A DNA stretch of 19,077 nucleotides from Bacteroidales bacterium UBA1205 (GCA_002309615.1 DBXT01000010.1:1-19077); one strand, 5' to 3'. Shown: positions 1 through 8,695, numbered from the stretch's first letter. Numbers and translations: made by a program. Notes: a model not told the origin generated them from the letters alone.

Positions 1-86
1 CAAAATTACAACAAATTTTTATTATGGAAAGGAAAAACTAAAAAAATAATATTAATGAAATTTGAATTTTGTTCATTTTCTGCAAA

Positions 87-170
87 ATGAAAAAAGTCTT
101 GATAACACTGATTGTATTATTTTCCCCAATTATCTCTATCCAAACTTCTAAAATTGATAGCTTCGCTTAA
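87..170 (+). other. Possible short signal-peptide ORF or gene remnant
   Basis: ATG at 87 opens a 27-codon frame starting MKKVLITLIVLFSPIISI, followed by a short polar tail and TAA at 168-170. Its Lys-rich start and hydrophobic core resemble a Sec signal peptide. It overlaps the last 54 bases of the convergent YifB gene, so at least part of the pattern may be an accident of antisense composition. No -7 element was seen upstream. It could be a decayed exported-protein gene, a tiny membrane peptide or chance; chance is the most likely. Confidence 0.15.
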
Positions 171-1655
171 ATGTTGAATGGTAATATCGGCACTATTGTC
201 CAAATCGGCGATGGTGCGGCTGACTTTTAATATTCTGTCATAAGCTCTGGCAGAAAGTCCTAATGTTTTCATGGCTATTTTTAATCTTTCTGTGCATTGT
301 TCATCCAGCTGGCAATATTGATTGACCATTTTGGTGTTCATTTGAGCGTTGCAATAAATACCTTCTATATTTTTAAATCTTTCGCTTTGAATTTTGCGGG
401 CTTTAATAACCCTTTCTCTTATTACGGCGCTTTTCTCACCTTTTCGTTTTTCGGATAATTGCTTGAAATCCACAGGGATCACTTCTACGTGCAGGTCTAT
501 TCTATCCATGAGCGGTCCGGATATTTTGTTAAGATATCTTTGTACAGCTCCGCTTTGACAGGTGCAATCTATAGTTGGATGATTATAATATCCGCAAGGG
601 CATGGATTCATGGCCGCTATAAACATAAACGAAGTAGGGTATTCTACGCTCATTTTGGAGCGGGAAATGGTTACCACTCTGTCTTCCAATGGTTGACGCA
701 TTACCTCTAAAACCGAGCGTTTGAATTCCGGCAATTCATCCAAAAACAATACTCCATTATGGGCTAAAGATATTTCTCCCGGTTGGGGATTGGAGCCTCC
801 TCCGACGAGAGCGACGTCGGATATGGTGTGATGCGGAGCTCTAAAAGGGCGTATAGTGATAAGAGAGGTGTTTTTTAATATTTTTCCTGCAACGGAATGT
901 ATTTTGGTGGTTTCTAACGATTCATGCAAGGTGAGAGGAGGCAAAATAGATGGTATTCGTTTGGCTAACATAGTTTTACCGCTTCCGGGGGGGCCTATTA
1001 AAATTGCATTATGTCCGCCAGCAGCAGCTATTTCTAAAGCTCTTTTGGTATTTTCTTGTCCTTTAACGTCTTCAAAATCGAATTCGTATTCATTCACCGA
1101 ATTGTAAAATTCTTCCCGTGTGTTCACTATGGTTTCTTCAATAGGCTTGCCTTCATTGAAAAAATCTATTACCTGCTTGATATTTTCCGCTCCGTATACT
1201 TTTAAATCGTTAACAATGGCAGCTTCTTTGGCATTTTCTTTAGGCAGAATGATGCCTTTAAAGCCTTTGGCTCTTGATTCTATGGCGATAGGCAATACCC
1301 CCTTGATAGGTTTTAAACAGCCGTCCAACGACAATTCTCCCATAATAATGTATTCATCCAAATGGGGGGCTTTTATTTGTTCGGATGCTACTAAAATGCC
1401 TATGGCAATGGTTAAATCGTATGCCGAACCTTCTTTTCTAAGGTCTGCAGGTGCCATATTGACGATGATTTTTTTGCCGGGAATACGGTATCCATAAAAT
1501 TTTAGGGCAGAATCAATACGTTGCTCACTTTCTTTAACGGCATTGTCGGGTAATCCTACTAAATAAAAATTAACTCCTGCATCAACATTTACTTCTACCG
1601 TGATGGTGGTAGCATTAATACCATATATGCAACTTCCATAAGATTTAGCTATCAT
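117..1655 (-). CDS. yifB: YifB/ComM family magnesium-chelatase-like AAA+ ATPase
   Basis: A cytoplasmic AAA+ ATPase of the YifB/ComM family. ComM is known in Gram-negative bacteria as a hexameric helicase that promotes branch migration during natural transformation; that role here is inferred from the family. The 512-residue length is normal. The N-terminal ChlI/Lon-protease-like domain spans about residues 1-165, followed by the Mg-chelatase AAA+ core with Walker A GPPGSGKT (221-228) and Walker B LFLDEL (303-308). A cysteine cluster (CPCG at 352-355, CTC at 364-366) and the GPLMDRIDLHVEV segment (380-392) are family hallmarks, and the C-terminal Mg_chelatase_C domain follows. The ATG is the first one downstream of a -7 element on this strand. 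It is divergent from the acyl-CoA synthetase and appears to be transcribed alone. Confidence 0.95.
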   Translation of the reverse strand: MIAKSYGSCIYGINATTITVEVNVDAGVNFYLVGLPDNAVKESEQRIDSALKFYGYRIPGKKIIVNMAPADLRKEGSAYDLTIAIGILVASEQIKAPHLDEYIIMGELSLDGCLKPIKGVLPIAIESRAKGFKGIILPKENAKEAAIVNDLKVYGAENIKQVIDFFNEGKPIEETIVNTREEFYNSVNEYEFDFEDVKGQENTKRALEIAAAGGHNAILIGPPGSGKTMLAKRIPSILPPLTLHESLETTKIHSVAGKILKNTSLITIRPFRAPHHTISDVALVGGGSNPQPGEISLAHNGVLFLDELPEFKRSVLEVMRQPLEDRVVTISRSKMSVEYPTSFMFIAAMNPCPCGYYNHPTIDCTCQSGAVQRYLNKISGPLMDRIDLHVEVIPVDFKQLSEKRKGEKSAVIRERVIKARKIQSERFKNIEGIYCNAQMNTKMVNQYCQLDEQCTERLKIAMKTLGLSARAYDRILKVSRTIADLDNSADITIQHLSEAINFRSLDRDNWGK

Positions 1656-1674
1656 ATGTTTGTATGTTTTTTTG

Positions 1675-1682
1675 CAAAGATA
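1675..1682 (-). promoter_or_regulatory. Bacteroidota -7 element for yifB
   Basis: On the minus strand these bases read TATCTTTG, an exact match to the phylum's TAnnTTTG -7 consensus, 19 bases upstream of the yifB ATG. No convincing TTTG -33 element lies at the usual spacing, so the call rests on the -7 match and its position. Confidence 0.55.
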
Positions 1683-1733
1683 ACATATTTTTCATTATAA
1701 AGTAGACATTCAAAAAAATTAAAGAAAAAATAG

Positions 1734-1741
1734 TACCTTTG
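1734..1741 (+). promoter_or_regulatory. Bacteroidota -7 element for the acyl-CoA synthetase gene
   Basis: TACCTTTG matches TAnnTTTG exactly and ends 26 bases before the ATG at 1768, giving an expected leader of roughly 20 bases. It forms a divergent pair with the yifB -7 element; the 112-base intergenic region is otherwise AT-rich. No clear TTTG was seen at -33. Confidence 0.6.
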
Positions 1742-1767
1742 CTTCATAATAAAACAATTTATAACTC

Positions 1768-3414
1768 ATGAAGCAATTTACAGAAATACACCATTTTTTC
1801 ACTTACCTTAATCATGTGGTTCCTACTTGTTGGGATCAACCCGCGATAACAGATTATCAAGGAAAATATGATTATACTTATGGAAAAGCGGCCGAACAAG
1901 TGGCAAAAATACGTTTATTACTCAATAAGGCCGGTATTCAAGCAGGTGATCATGTAGCAATATGTAGTAACAATTGTGCCAATTGGGCTGTTGCAGCCAT
2001 GTCTATTACTATTAATCACAGTGTAATAGTGTCGCTTATGGATGCTTTTGTTCCTGAAGATATTGAAAAATTGGTGCGTCATTCCAATGCCAAAGCCATG
2101 TTTGTAAGTTCAGCCGTATGGGAACACATCCATATAGAATCTTTGCCTAATGTGGATTTGGTGCTCAACACGGAATCGTTCCAGTTGCTTTATGCCCGTA
2201 CCCCTCAAATAGAAGAGGTTTATCAAAATATAGAACAATTATTCATAGAACAATATCCTAACGGGTTTGGAAAAGAAAATATCAATTTACCCGAAGATAG
2301 ATTAGACGATTTAATGATTATCAATTATACTTCCGGTACCACCAGTTCTCCCAAAGGGGTAATGTTATCGTACAGGAATATTTCGGCTAACATACAATAT
2401 AGTCAGGAAACCATTCCTAACAAAGCAGGGTGGACGGAAATATGTATGCTTCCGCTTGCTCACATGTTCGGTTTTTCTATAGAATTTTTATACCAAGTAT
2501 GTGGAGGATGTCATGTATATTTTCTTAATAAAAAACCTTCTCCTACCATTTTGATGCAGGCTTATTCCGAAGTGAAGCCGTATATGATATTAACGGTGCC
2601 TTTGGTATTGGAAAAAATATTCCGCAAGAAAATATTCCCTGCTTTACAAAAACCTATAGTAAAGGTGATATGGAACACTCCTTTGTTGTGTAAGGTGATA
2701 GAAAAGCGTATATATAAAGAATTGATGAACGCTTTTGGCGGACAGTTGATATGGCTTATCACAGGCGGTGCTGCTGTTCATCCTGAAGTGGAACGCATAT
2801 TCAGACGTATTCGTTTCCCGTTTGTGGTGGGATATGGACTTACCGAAACAGGTCCTTTAGCTTGTTATGCACACTGGTACAATGAAGTACAAGGCTGTTG
2901 CGGTACGGTAGTGGACCGTTGCGAATTAAAAATAGATTCTGAAGATCCTTATAAAATTGTGGGGGAAATATTTTTCCGCGGGCCACATGTGATGATGGGA
3001 TATTACAACAACGAAGAAGCCACCAAAGAAATATTAGACGCCGACGGATGGTTGCATACCGGAGATTTGGGCGTGGTGGACAAACAAGGCCGATTGTTTA
3101 TCAAAGGGCGTAAAAAAGCAATGATACTCTCTTCTAACGGACAAAACATCTATCCCGAAGAGGTGGAGGAAAAAGTGAATAGTTTACCCATGGTGGAAGA
3201 ATCGTTGGTGGTGGATAGAAACGGCAAATTGGTAGCATTGGTGGTACCCGAACACCACATAGAACGGGATGTGATAGAAGAACAAATGAAAAAGAATTTA
3301 GTGCTTCTTAACGAACAATTGCCCAAGCATTCTCAAATACAATCCATAGAAATAATGGAAACGGAATTTGAAAAAACACCTAAACAATCCATCAAAAGGT
3401 TTTTATACTCGTAG
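1768..3414 (+). CDS. AMP-forming acyl-CoA synthetase / long-chain fatty acid-CoA ligase family
   Basis: An ANL-superfamily adenylate-forming enzyme, likely activating a carboxylic acid (probably a fatty acid) to acyl-AMP and then a CoA or carrier thioester. Visible motifs in order: the P-loop YTSGTTSSPKG (187-197), LPLAHMFGF (229-236), the acyl-adenylate motif GYGLTETGP (355-363), GWLHTGDLG (427-435), the hinge-region GRKKAMI (447-453) and the C-terminal KTPKQSIKR carrying the usual catalytic lysine. At 548 residues with a complete C-terminal domain, it should be active. Substrate chain length cannot be read from the sequence; acyl-ACP ligase or another acid-activating role is possible. A -7 element lies upstream and a membrane-protein gene begins 25 bases downstream, suggesting cotranscription. 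Confidence 0.9.
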   Translation: MKQFTEIHHFFTYLNHVVPTCWDQPAITDYQGKYDYTYGKAAEQVAKIRLLLNKAGIQAGDHVAICSNNCANWAVAAMSITINHSVIVSLMDAFVPEDIEKLVRHSNAKAMFVSSAVWEHIHIESLPNVDLVLNTESFQLLYARTPQIEEVYQNIEQLFIEQYPNGFGKENINLPEDRLDDLMIINYTSGTTSSPKGVMLSYRNISANIQYSQETIPNKAGWTEICMLPLAHMFGFSIEFLYQVCGGCHVYFLNKKPSPTILMQAYSEVKPYMILTVPLVLEKIFRKKIFPALQKPIVKVIWNTPLLCKVIEKRIYKELMNAFGGQLIWLITGGAAVHPEVERIFRRIRFPFVVGYGLTETGPLACYAHWYNEVQGCCGTVVDRCELKIDSEDPYKIVGEIFFRGPHVMMGYYNNEEATKEILDADGWLHTGDLGVVDKQGRLFIKGRKKAMILSSNGQNIYPEEVEEKVNSLPMVEESLVVDRNGKLVALVVPEHHIERDVIEEQMKKNLVLLNEQLPKHSQIQSIEIMETEFEKTPKQSIKRFLYS

Positions 3415-3439
3415 ATTTTTTTCAGAATTTAACCGACAG

Positions 3440-4162
3440 ATGCAGGCTATAAATAAATACCTTGTGATAATAATAGGATTGTTGTGTTTGAGTTTAGGAA
3501 AAGCACAATGTCCTTTCGGCAATGGTAATCGGGTGGATTGTCAATACGGATGCGGTAATTATGTGGATGAAAATAATGACAGTTATTGTGATCATTCTTC
3601 ATTAAGTTCGGCATCAAAAGCGGATGAAACAAATGCCGGCGACAACGAAGTTCCGGATACAGACGAAGAGTTTGAGTCACCCGTTGTTATATACGAAACC
3701 ATACCTGCTCCGAAATCCGTGAAAGCAAATGATATAGAAGAAAACCAAGAAATATTACTTACTGCGGAAGACGAAATAGAAGAAGACGGTGAAATTACTC
3801 CGGAAACAAAGCCGGAAAGTAAAGCATCCCAATCAAAAAAATATCATTTTTGGTTGATAACATTTCTCACCTTAGGCTTGTATGTGTTTACATTTGTATT
3901 GATGCAGGCTGGGATATTGCCGAAAGTATACCACCGTCGTATATGGAATGCTATGCTGTTGATAGCGGGTTTGATATCTTGTATTTTAGGCTTTTTAATG
4001 GTAATACACATTAATTATCCTTTTTTAGGTGCCAAATATTTGTCTTTTCTCAAGTGGCATGTAGAAGCAGGTATTGCCATGACTATCATTATGTTATTTC
4101 ATATTGCATGGCATTGGCAATACTATAAGAATATTTTTAAAAAAATAAAAACCAAAGAATGA
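3440..4162 (+). CDS. Secreted/membrane protein with Cys-rich N-terminus and C-terminal DUF4405-like helices
   Basis: A 240-residue protein. The frame stays open upstream to 3368, inside the preceding gene, but the ATG at 3440 is preferred because it directly gives a signal peptide (MQAINKYLVIIIGLLCLSLG, then KAQ). The mature N-terminus has a short cysteine-rich segment beginning CPFGNGN and ending DENNDSYCDHS (about residues 24-53), a Ca-binding-like motif recurrent in Bacteroidota redox-associated membrane proteins. A very acidic linker (about 60-130) precedes three probable transmembrane helices (about 136-157, 169-191, 206-225) with histidines at 190, 207, 221 and 225. The helical part resembles DUF4405/cytochrome b-like membrane domains, so haem binding is plausible but inferred. 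It probably shares the acyl-CoA synthetase transcript. Its stop codon directly abuts that of the opposing gene. Confidence 0.75.
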   Translation: MQAINKYLVIIIGLLCLSLGKAQCPFGNGNRVDCQYGCGNYVDENNDSYCDHSSLSSASKADETNAGDNEVPDTDEEFESPVVIYETIPAPKSVKANDIEENQEILLTAEDEIEEDGEITPETKPESKASQSKKYHFWLITFLTLGLYVFTFVLMQAGILPKVYHRRIWNAMLLIAGLISCILGFLMVIHINYPFLGAKYLSFLKWHVEAGIAMTIIMLFHIAWHWQYYKNIFKKIKTKE

Positions 4163-4666
4163 TTAGCGAGAGGCTTGTTTGACAAGTTTTTTCTCCCATT
4201 TTCCGGTGGCTATTTGTTTTTGTAATTTTTTAATTTGCTTATTTTTACCGAAAAAACCGGCATTTTTATCGTAAAAACTCATCATAAACTCAGCACCGGC
4301 GAGTATGCTTTTTACCTCAGTGGCCGTATTTTTGTTTTCTACATTATATTTAGCCCTTCCCAATAAAAACATACTCAACAAATTGTTATTATTGCATTTG
4401 ATAATATCTGCATGAGTGCTTACGTTTAAATCGGGAGAGTGGCTCAACCATTGCATAAGAAACGATATTACTTCCTGGCGGGTGTTTTTGAGGGTGGTCA
4501 TGGGGGTATTGTAACACCAATCTATATCTTTGAGAGCTATAGAAGTGAGTTCTGCTCGGGAATAAGAGGAGGTATCTTTCCAATCCACTTGTGGTATTTG
4601 GTAATTTTGCGCATGAGTGAGTAAACTTATTAAACACAACAACAAAGCAATTTTTATTTTTCGCAT
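4163..4666 (-). CDS. Small exported hypothetical protein
   Basis: A 167-residue protein whose family I do not recognise. It starts with a clear Sec signal peptide (MRKIKIALLLCLISLLTHA, cleavage probably before QNYQ), so the mature protein is likely periplasmic or surface exposed. The rest is soluble with a predicted alpha-helical character and a lysine-rich C-terminus; it has two cysteines after the signal peptide (one in DIDWCYN, one in IIKCNNN) and no lipobox. It lies three bases downstream of the MbnP-like gene, so the two are almost certainly translated from one transcript, and a joint role in the envelope is a reasonable inference. Confidence 0.75.
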   Translation of the reverse strand: MRKIKIALLLCLISLLTHAQNYQIPQVDWKDTSSYSRAELTSIALKDIDWCYNTPMTTLKNTRQEVISFLMQWLSHSPDLNVSTHADIIKCNNNNLLSMFLLGRAKYNVENKNTATEVKSILAGAEFMMSFYDKNAGFFGKNKQIKKLQKQIATGKWEKKLVKQASR

Positions 4667-4669
4667 GGT

Positions 4670-5458
4670 TTACTTATTTTTTAGTTCTATGGTAAATACA
4701 TCTTTTTTGCCGTTTTCTTTCAGCATTTGCATAGCAGTTTGATTTTGCATAATATGGCTTCCCCAGCGGGTGATATCGTAAACATACGGGTTGGAAAACC
4801 ATTTTTCAATATTCATAATGATGTTTATTGTAATCGGTTCATTTCTTTGAATATAAATATCTTCAGGCAGGCATACTTCAAAGTAATTGGGAACAAAACC
4901 CACTATAGAGTCAGTATCAAAGGTGGAACCTTGGTATATTTGACCTCTGCCTAAATGTAAATTCATAGGGATTAAAGTGTTGTTGTCAAAATATTTGCCG
5001 TTGAGCATCATATAATGATATCCTCCTCCCAAGCTTATCGGCCAAGCCATGGAACTTTGGGGGGGATTCACAAAATGAAAATTATAATTTTCTTTTTCAT
5101 CCAATCCGAAAATAAAGCTCAGGGAATCGTATTTGCCTTCGGCAAGGGATGGGGAAACATCCCAAAGTAATGTTTCAGGATAATCGGTATCAATGTAGTG
5201 CGTTCCCAAATTATATTTTTGCCCGTTTTGATAAAGGCAAACATTAGAAATAAAATACTTTATTTCATTTACATAGAATTGGTTTCCGGCTTCATTGGTG
5301 CAAAGAGAACTGTCCAACAGCAGGCTATCGCCTTTGATATGGTGCAAAAAAGCAATATTCACATCCAAAGACGGTTCTTTTATAGGTTTTTCTTTGCACG
5401 CTACCAAAGTAAAACCGATAAAAGAAAAAATTAATATCCTAAATTTTATGTTCATCAT
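4670..5458 (-). CDS. MbnP-like lipoprotein
   Basis: A 262-residue probable lipoprotein: hydrophobic N-terminus and lipobox LVAC with Cys21 as the lipidated residue (Cys20 if the second Met, at 5455, is the start). The body resembles the MbnP family (partner of the di-haem MbnH protein in copper-linked systems): a VNEIKYFISNV segment early on, then MAWPISLGGGYHYMMLNGKYF-type residues and a NLHLG strand, features typical of the family. Copper or other metal binding is family knowledge only, and no MbnH-type haem protein (CxxCH motifs) is encoded nearby. It is followed three bases later by a small exported protein gene. A strong terminator hairpin lies right at its 5' end, so expression must come from read-through or a promoter I cannot see. 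Confidence 0.75.
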   Translation of the reverse strand: MMNIKFRILIFSFIGFTLVACKEKPIKEPSLDVNIAFLHHIKGDSLLLDSSLCTNEAGNQFYVNEIKYFISNVCLYQNGQKYNLGTHYIDTDYPETLLWDVSPSLAEGKYDSLSFIFGLDEKENYNFHFVNPPQSSMAWPISLGGGYHYMMLNGKYFDNNTLIPMNLHLGRGQIYQGSTFDTDSIVGFVPNYFEVCLPEDIYIQRNEPITINIIMNIEKWFSNPYVYDITRWGSHIMQNQTAMQMLKENGKKDVFTIELKNK

Positions 5459-5469
5459 TATGTAAAAAA

Positions 5470-5495
5470 AGCCGTCTGCTGTACAGCAGACGGCT
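5470..5495 (-). terminator. Intrinsic terminator after the DUF2723 gene
   Basis: A perfect inverted repeat with 13-base arms (AGCCGTCTGCTGT and its exact complement), GC-rich against an AT-rich background. On the minus strand it is followed by a run of seven T, the classic rho-independent layout, and starts 8 bases after the DUF2723 stop codon. It is the only strong hairpin in the window. On the plus strand the downstream bases are GATATTTTTT, so it could also work in that direction, though no plus-strand gene ends there. Confidence 0.85.
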
Positions 5496-5503
5496 GATAT
5501 TTT

Positions 5504-8500
5504 TTATAAACTTGCGTATGGAGCGGTTTTGTTCTGAATATTGTTAACGGTGGTTTCGTAATTTGCCATTTCCGGCACGGAAGCTTTCAAATTCTGCAGC
5601 TGACCGTATATTTCTTGTAAGAAAGACATATTACGACGGAAATTGTTGGCCACATAGCCGGCTTTTTCTCCTTTAAATTTACTGTAATAGGCATTTTCTG
5701 CCAACAATTGGTCTACATAATCGTTAAACAAATTCAATCCTTTTTCCATTCCGCTCTTGCTTTGACACAATACATAGCAACGAGCCATCCATATTTCAAA
5801 ATAATCGTATGGAACCTTTTTTTGCGGGAACCATGAATATAGTTTGTCTAAGGCTTGTTCTGCTTTATCGTATTTTTGCTCTTGTATTAAAGCTTCGGTC
5901 AAACGGTAAAAGAATATTTTTACGTTGGACGTCATACGAGTATAGTCTTCACTGAGGAAGATATCGTCATGGGCATATTCAGAATAATCAAATTTGTTCA
6001 CCAAATTATCGTACAATACATCGGTGTTCACTTTTCCTGAAAATCTAAATATAGAAGGTGTTTCATTACGTATGGGTGTTAAACGATACACCATTCCGTC
6101 TGCTTCAAAATAATCTTCTAAACCGAAGAAAGCATCGCTGCCGGTGGTGGCTACATAGCAAATGGGGCGTTCCCAATTATTGTGAGCCAGTATATCCATC
6201 ATGGCAATATAAGCTTTTGAAACCACCATTAATGTATCTTTACCGTTTTCTTGATAGATGGCGGTATTAGGCATGTTCCAAACCACTTTGTCGGCTATTT
6301 GGTCTGCCATATCGGCAGATACCGTACCATTAGCCAATACTTTTTCTTTGTCCACATCCATATAAAATGCAATAGTAGGAATAACGGCTTCTCTACGATT
6401 GTTGGTAGGTTTGTATATTTCCTGCATTACATTTACTATATTTTGCGGAACTTTTATTTGGTTTTGGGCCACAAGCAAATCTCTGGTTCCTTGTTGATAC
6501 ATTTCTTTGGTCATTTTCACCGGCACCGGTTCCCCGTTGTAAGCTTTACGTTTCATTTGGTCAATATACCAGTCGGTACCCATCAATGATAGATTACATA
6601 TTCTTACATCTGTGCGGTAGCCTTCCACTTCTTGTAAATACCAAAGAGGGAAGGTATCGTTGTCTCCGTTGGCAAACAGTATGGCGTTAGGCGGACAACA
6701 ATCCAAATAAGATTTGGCAATAGCCAAAGTGAGAAAACGGTTGGAGCGGTCATGGTCGTCCCAATTTTGAGCACACAAAATAGCGGGAACACCCATACAT
6801 ACAACCGTTGCCAATCCGGCTGCCAAGTATTTATTCATATATTTTTGTATCATATCAAAAATAGCATACACTCCCAAACCTATCCACATGGCATAAGCAT
6901 AGAAAGAGGCGGCAAAAGCATAGTCTCGTTCACGTGGTTGGTAAGCGTACATATTTAAATAAATACCGATGGCTATACCGGTCATAAAGAATAAGGTCAA
7001 AACCACACCCCAATTCTTTCTGTCGTGACGGAATTGGTAGATACAGCCTATCAAACCCAATATAAAAGGCAAGAAATAATATTTATTGTTACCTTTGTTT
7101 TTCATGTGGTCGGGCATATCTTGAGGTCCCAAACGGGCTTCGTCAATAAATTTAATACCGCTTACCCATTCTCCTGATGTTTTTCCGCCAAAACCTTGGT
7201 TGAGTGTTTGTCTTCCGACAAAATTCCACATAAAATATCTTCCGTACATGTACCACATTTGGTAACCGAAGAAGAATTTTAAATTTTCACCGAAAGAAGG
7301 AATGTTAGGCACTTGTTGACCGTTTACCACTATATAGTCCGGACCGGTAATTCCTGCCCATTCTTTATAATGTTGAATGTAACTGTTTTCCCTGTTCGAC
7401 CACATTCTCGGGAATAGCGTACAATCTTCTCCGTAATAAACAGCCACTGCCCTTGTTTTGGGGTCTCCCACCACATATTTTCCTTTAATGCTTAAATCGG
7501 TATATTTATTTTTGTTGGTTTCAACAAAATTTTCCGCATCTTTTTTATTGAAAAATCGGATGATTTCATCACCATTGTTGCTTACCACGTAATTTTTAAC
7601 ATAGGAAGGAGTTCCGTCTTTTTGGTCTTTAACACGGCTATTGAAATATTGACCATAAACCAAAGGATTGCTACCATATTGGTCTCGATTGAGGTAAGAT
7701 AATAACGAAACGGCATCTTCCGGATTGTTTTCATCTATAGGCGGGTTGGCATTGGAACGAATGGTAAGAATAAAGAAAGTAGAATAGCCTATTAACATGA
7801 ATGTTAATGAAAGCATAGCTAAATTGAATATTCTTTTTTGTTTACGTTCGGAATAAACAATTCCCCATATCAGCAATGCTATTATGATAGCAAAATACAC
7901 TATGGTGCCTACATAAAATCCGGTACCGAAACTATTGGTAAACAAACGTTCAAACCATCCGGAGAATTTCACTATATAAGGAACTATTCCCCATAATATT
8001 ACGGCTATGGCCAAAAACGAAATGACAAGAGCCTTAATAGTACCTTTGGTGGTGGGTTTGAATTTACGGAAATAGATAATTAAACCCATAGCCGGCACGG
8101 TCAATAAATTCAAAAGGTGAACGCCTATGGATAAACCTATTACAAAGGCTATAAATATTATCCACCTGTTGGAATAATTTTCGTCGGCACACAAATCCCA
8201 TTTTAAAATAGCCCAAAACACCAATGCCGTGCAAAAAGAACTCATGGCATAAACCTCACCTTCTACTGCCGAAAACCAAAAGGTATCGGTAAAAGTATAG
8301 GCTAATGAGCCTACCAGAGCACTGCCAAATATGGCTATTACTTTGGCATTCGTGAGTTCGGAATTGTTTGCGGTAGCTATTTTGCGTCCAAGCATGGTTA
8401 ATGCCCAAAACAAGAACAAAATAGTAAATCCGCTACACAAAGCCGACATGGAATTAATACACAAAGCCACTTTAGTTACATCTCCGCCTGCAAAGAGGGA

Positions 8501-8695
8501 GAATATGCGACCGATTAATTGGAATGTGGGAGCTCCGGGAGGGTGTCCTACTTGTAATTTATAAGCAGTGGCTATATATTCACCACAATCCCAAAAACTA
8601 ACGGTTGGCTCTGCGGTAAGCAAAAATACGGTACAAGCAACAGCACATACCATCCAACCGAGTAAATTGTTGATTAGTTTATATCTTTTTACCAT
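5504..8695 (-). CDS. DUF2723 (GT117-like) multi-pass membrane protein, putative protein O-glycosyltransferase
   Basis: A 1063-residue integral membrane protein of the DUF2723 family. The N-terminal signature is very clear: EPTVSFWDCGEYI followed by HPPGAP, near the first transmembrane helix. The family is related to the eukaryotic TMEM260 protein O-mannosyltransferase and has the GT-C layout: acidic residues in the first outer loop (here Asp and Glu of WDCGE) and roughly a dozen helices spread over the first 650 residues. The C-terminal 400 residues are soluble and probably periplasmic, with a TPR-like helical stretch (ALIQEQKYDKAEQALDKLY). By inference it transfers a sugar from a lipid carrier to exported proteins; donor and acceptor are unknown. 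It lies 17 bases downstream of pheS, probably in the same transcript, and is followed by a strong terminator. Confidence 0.9.
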   Translation of the reverse strand: MVKRYKLINNLLGWMVCAVACTVFLLTAEPTVSFWDCGEYIATAYKLQVGHPPGAPTFQLIGRIFSLFAGGDVTKVALCINSMSALCSGFTILFLFWALTMLGRKIATANNSELTNAKVIAIFGSALVGSLAYTFTDTFWFSAVEGEVYAMSSFCTALVFWAILKWDLCADENYSNRWIIFIAFVIGLSIGVHLLNLLTVPAMGLIIYFRKFKPTTKGTIKALVISFLAIAVILWGIVPYIVKFSGWFERLFTNSFGTGFYVGTIVYFAIIIALLIWGIVYSERKQKRIFNLAMLSLTFMLIGYSTFFILTIRSNANPPIDENNPEDAVSLLSYLNRDQYGSNPLVYGQYFNSRVKDQKDGTPSYVKNYVVSNNGDEIIRFFNKKDAENFVETNKNKYTDLSIKGKYVVGDPKTRAVAVYYGEDCTLFPRMWSNRENSYIQHYKEWAGITGPDYIVVNGQQVPNIPSFGENLKFFFGYQMWYMYGRYFMWNFVGRQTLNQGFGGKTSGEWVSGIKFIDEARLGPQDMPDHMKNKGNNKYYFLPFILGLIGCIYQFRHDRKNWGVVLTLFFMTGIAIGIYLNMYAYQPRERDYAFAASFYAYAMWIGLGVYAIFDMIQKYMNKYLAAGLATVVCMGVPAILCAQNWDDHDRSNRFLTLAIAKSYLDCCPPNAILFANGDNDTFPLWYLQEVEGYRTDVRICNLSLMGTDWYIDQMKRKAYNGEPVPVKMTKEMYQQGTRDLLVAQNQIKVPQNIVNVMQEIYKPTNNRREAVIPTIAFYMDVDKEKVLANGTVSADMADQIADKVVWNMPNTAIYQENGKDTLMVVSKAYIAMMDILAHNNWERPICYVATTGSDAFFGLEDYFEADGMVYRLTPIRNETPSIFRFSGKVNTDVLYDNLVNKFDYSEYAHDDIFLSEDYTRMTSNVKIFFYRLTEALIQEQKYDKAEQALDKLYSWFPQKKVPYDYFEIWMARCYVLCQSKSGMEKGLNLFNDYVDQLLAENAYYSKFKGEKAGYVANNFRRNMSFLQEIYGQLQNLKASVPEMANYETTVNNIQNKTAPYASL

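Noticed and set aside
459..1497. Plus-strand open frames opposite yifB (for example 1120-1497)
   Set aside because: They lie wholly within the strongly supported yifB coding region, show no recognisable domain and are explained as antisense shadows.
3368..3439. Longer N-terminus for the membrane protein gene starting at 3368
   Set aside because: It would overlap the acyl-CoA synthetase gene by 47 bases and hide the clear signal peptide that begins at 3440.
4670..5458. A complete copper-handling MbnP/MbnH system
   Set aside because: Only a MbnP-like lipoprotein is present; no CxxCH-bearing di-haem partner, TonB receptor or peptide biosynthesis gene was seen nearby.
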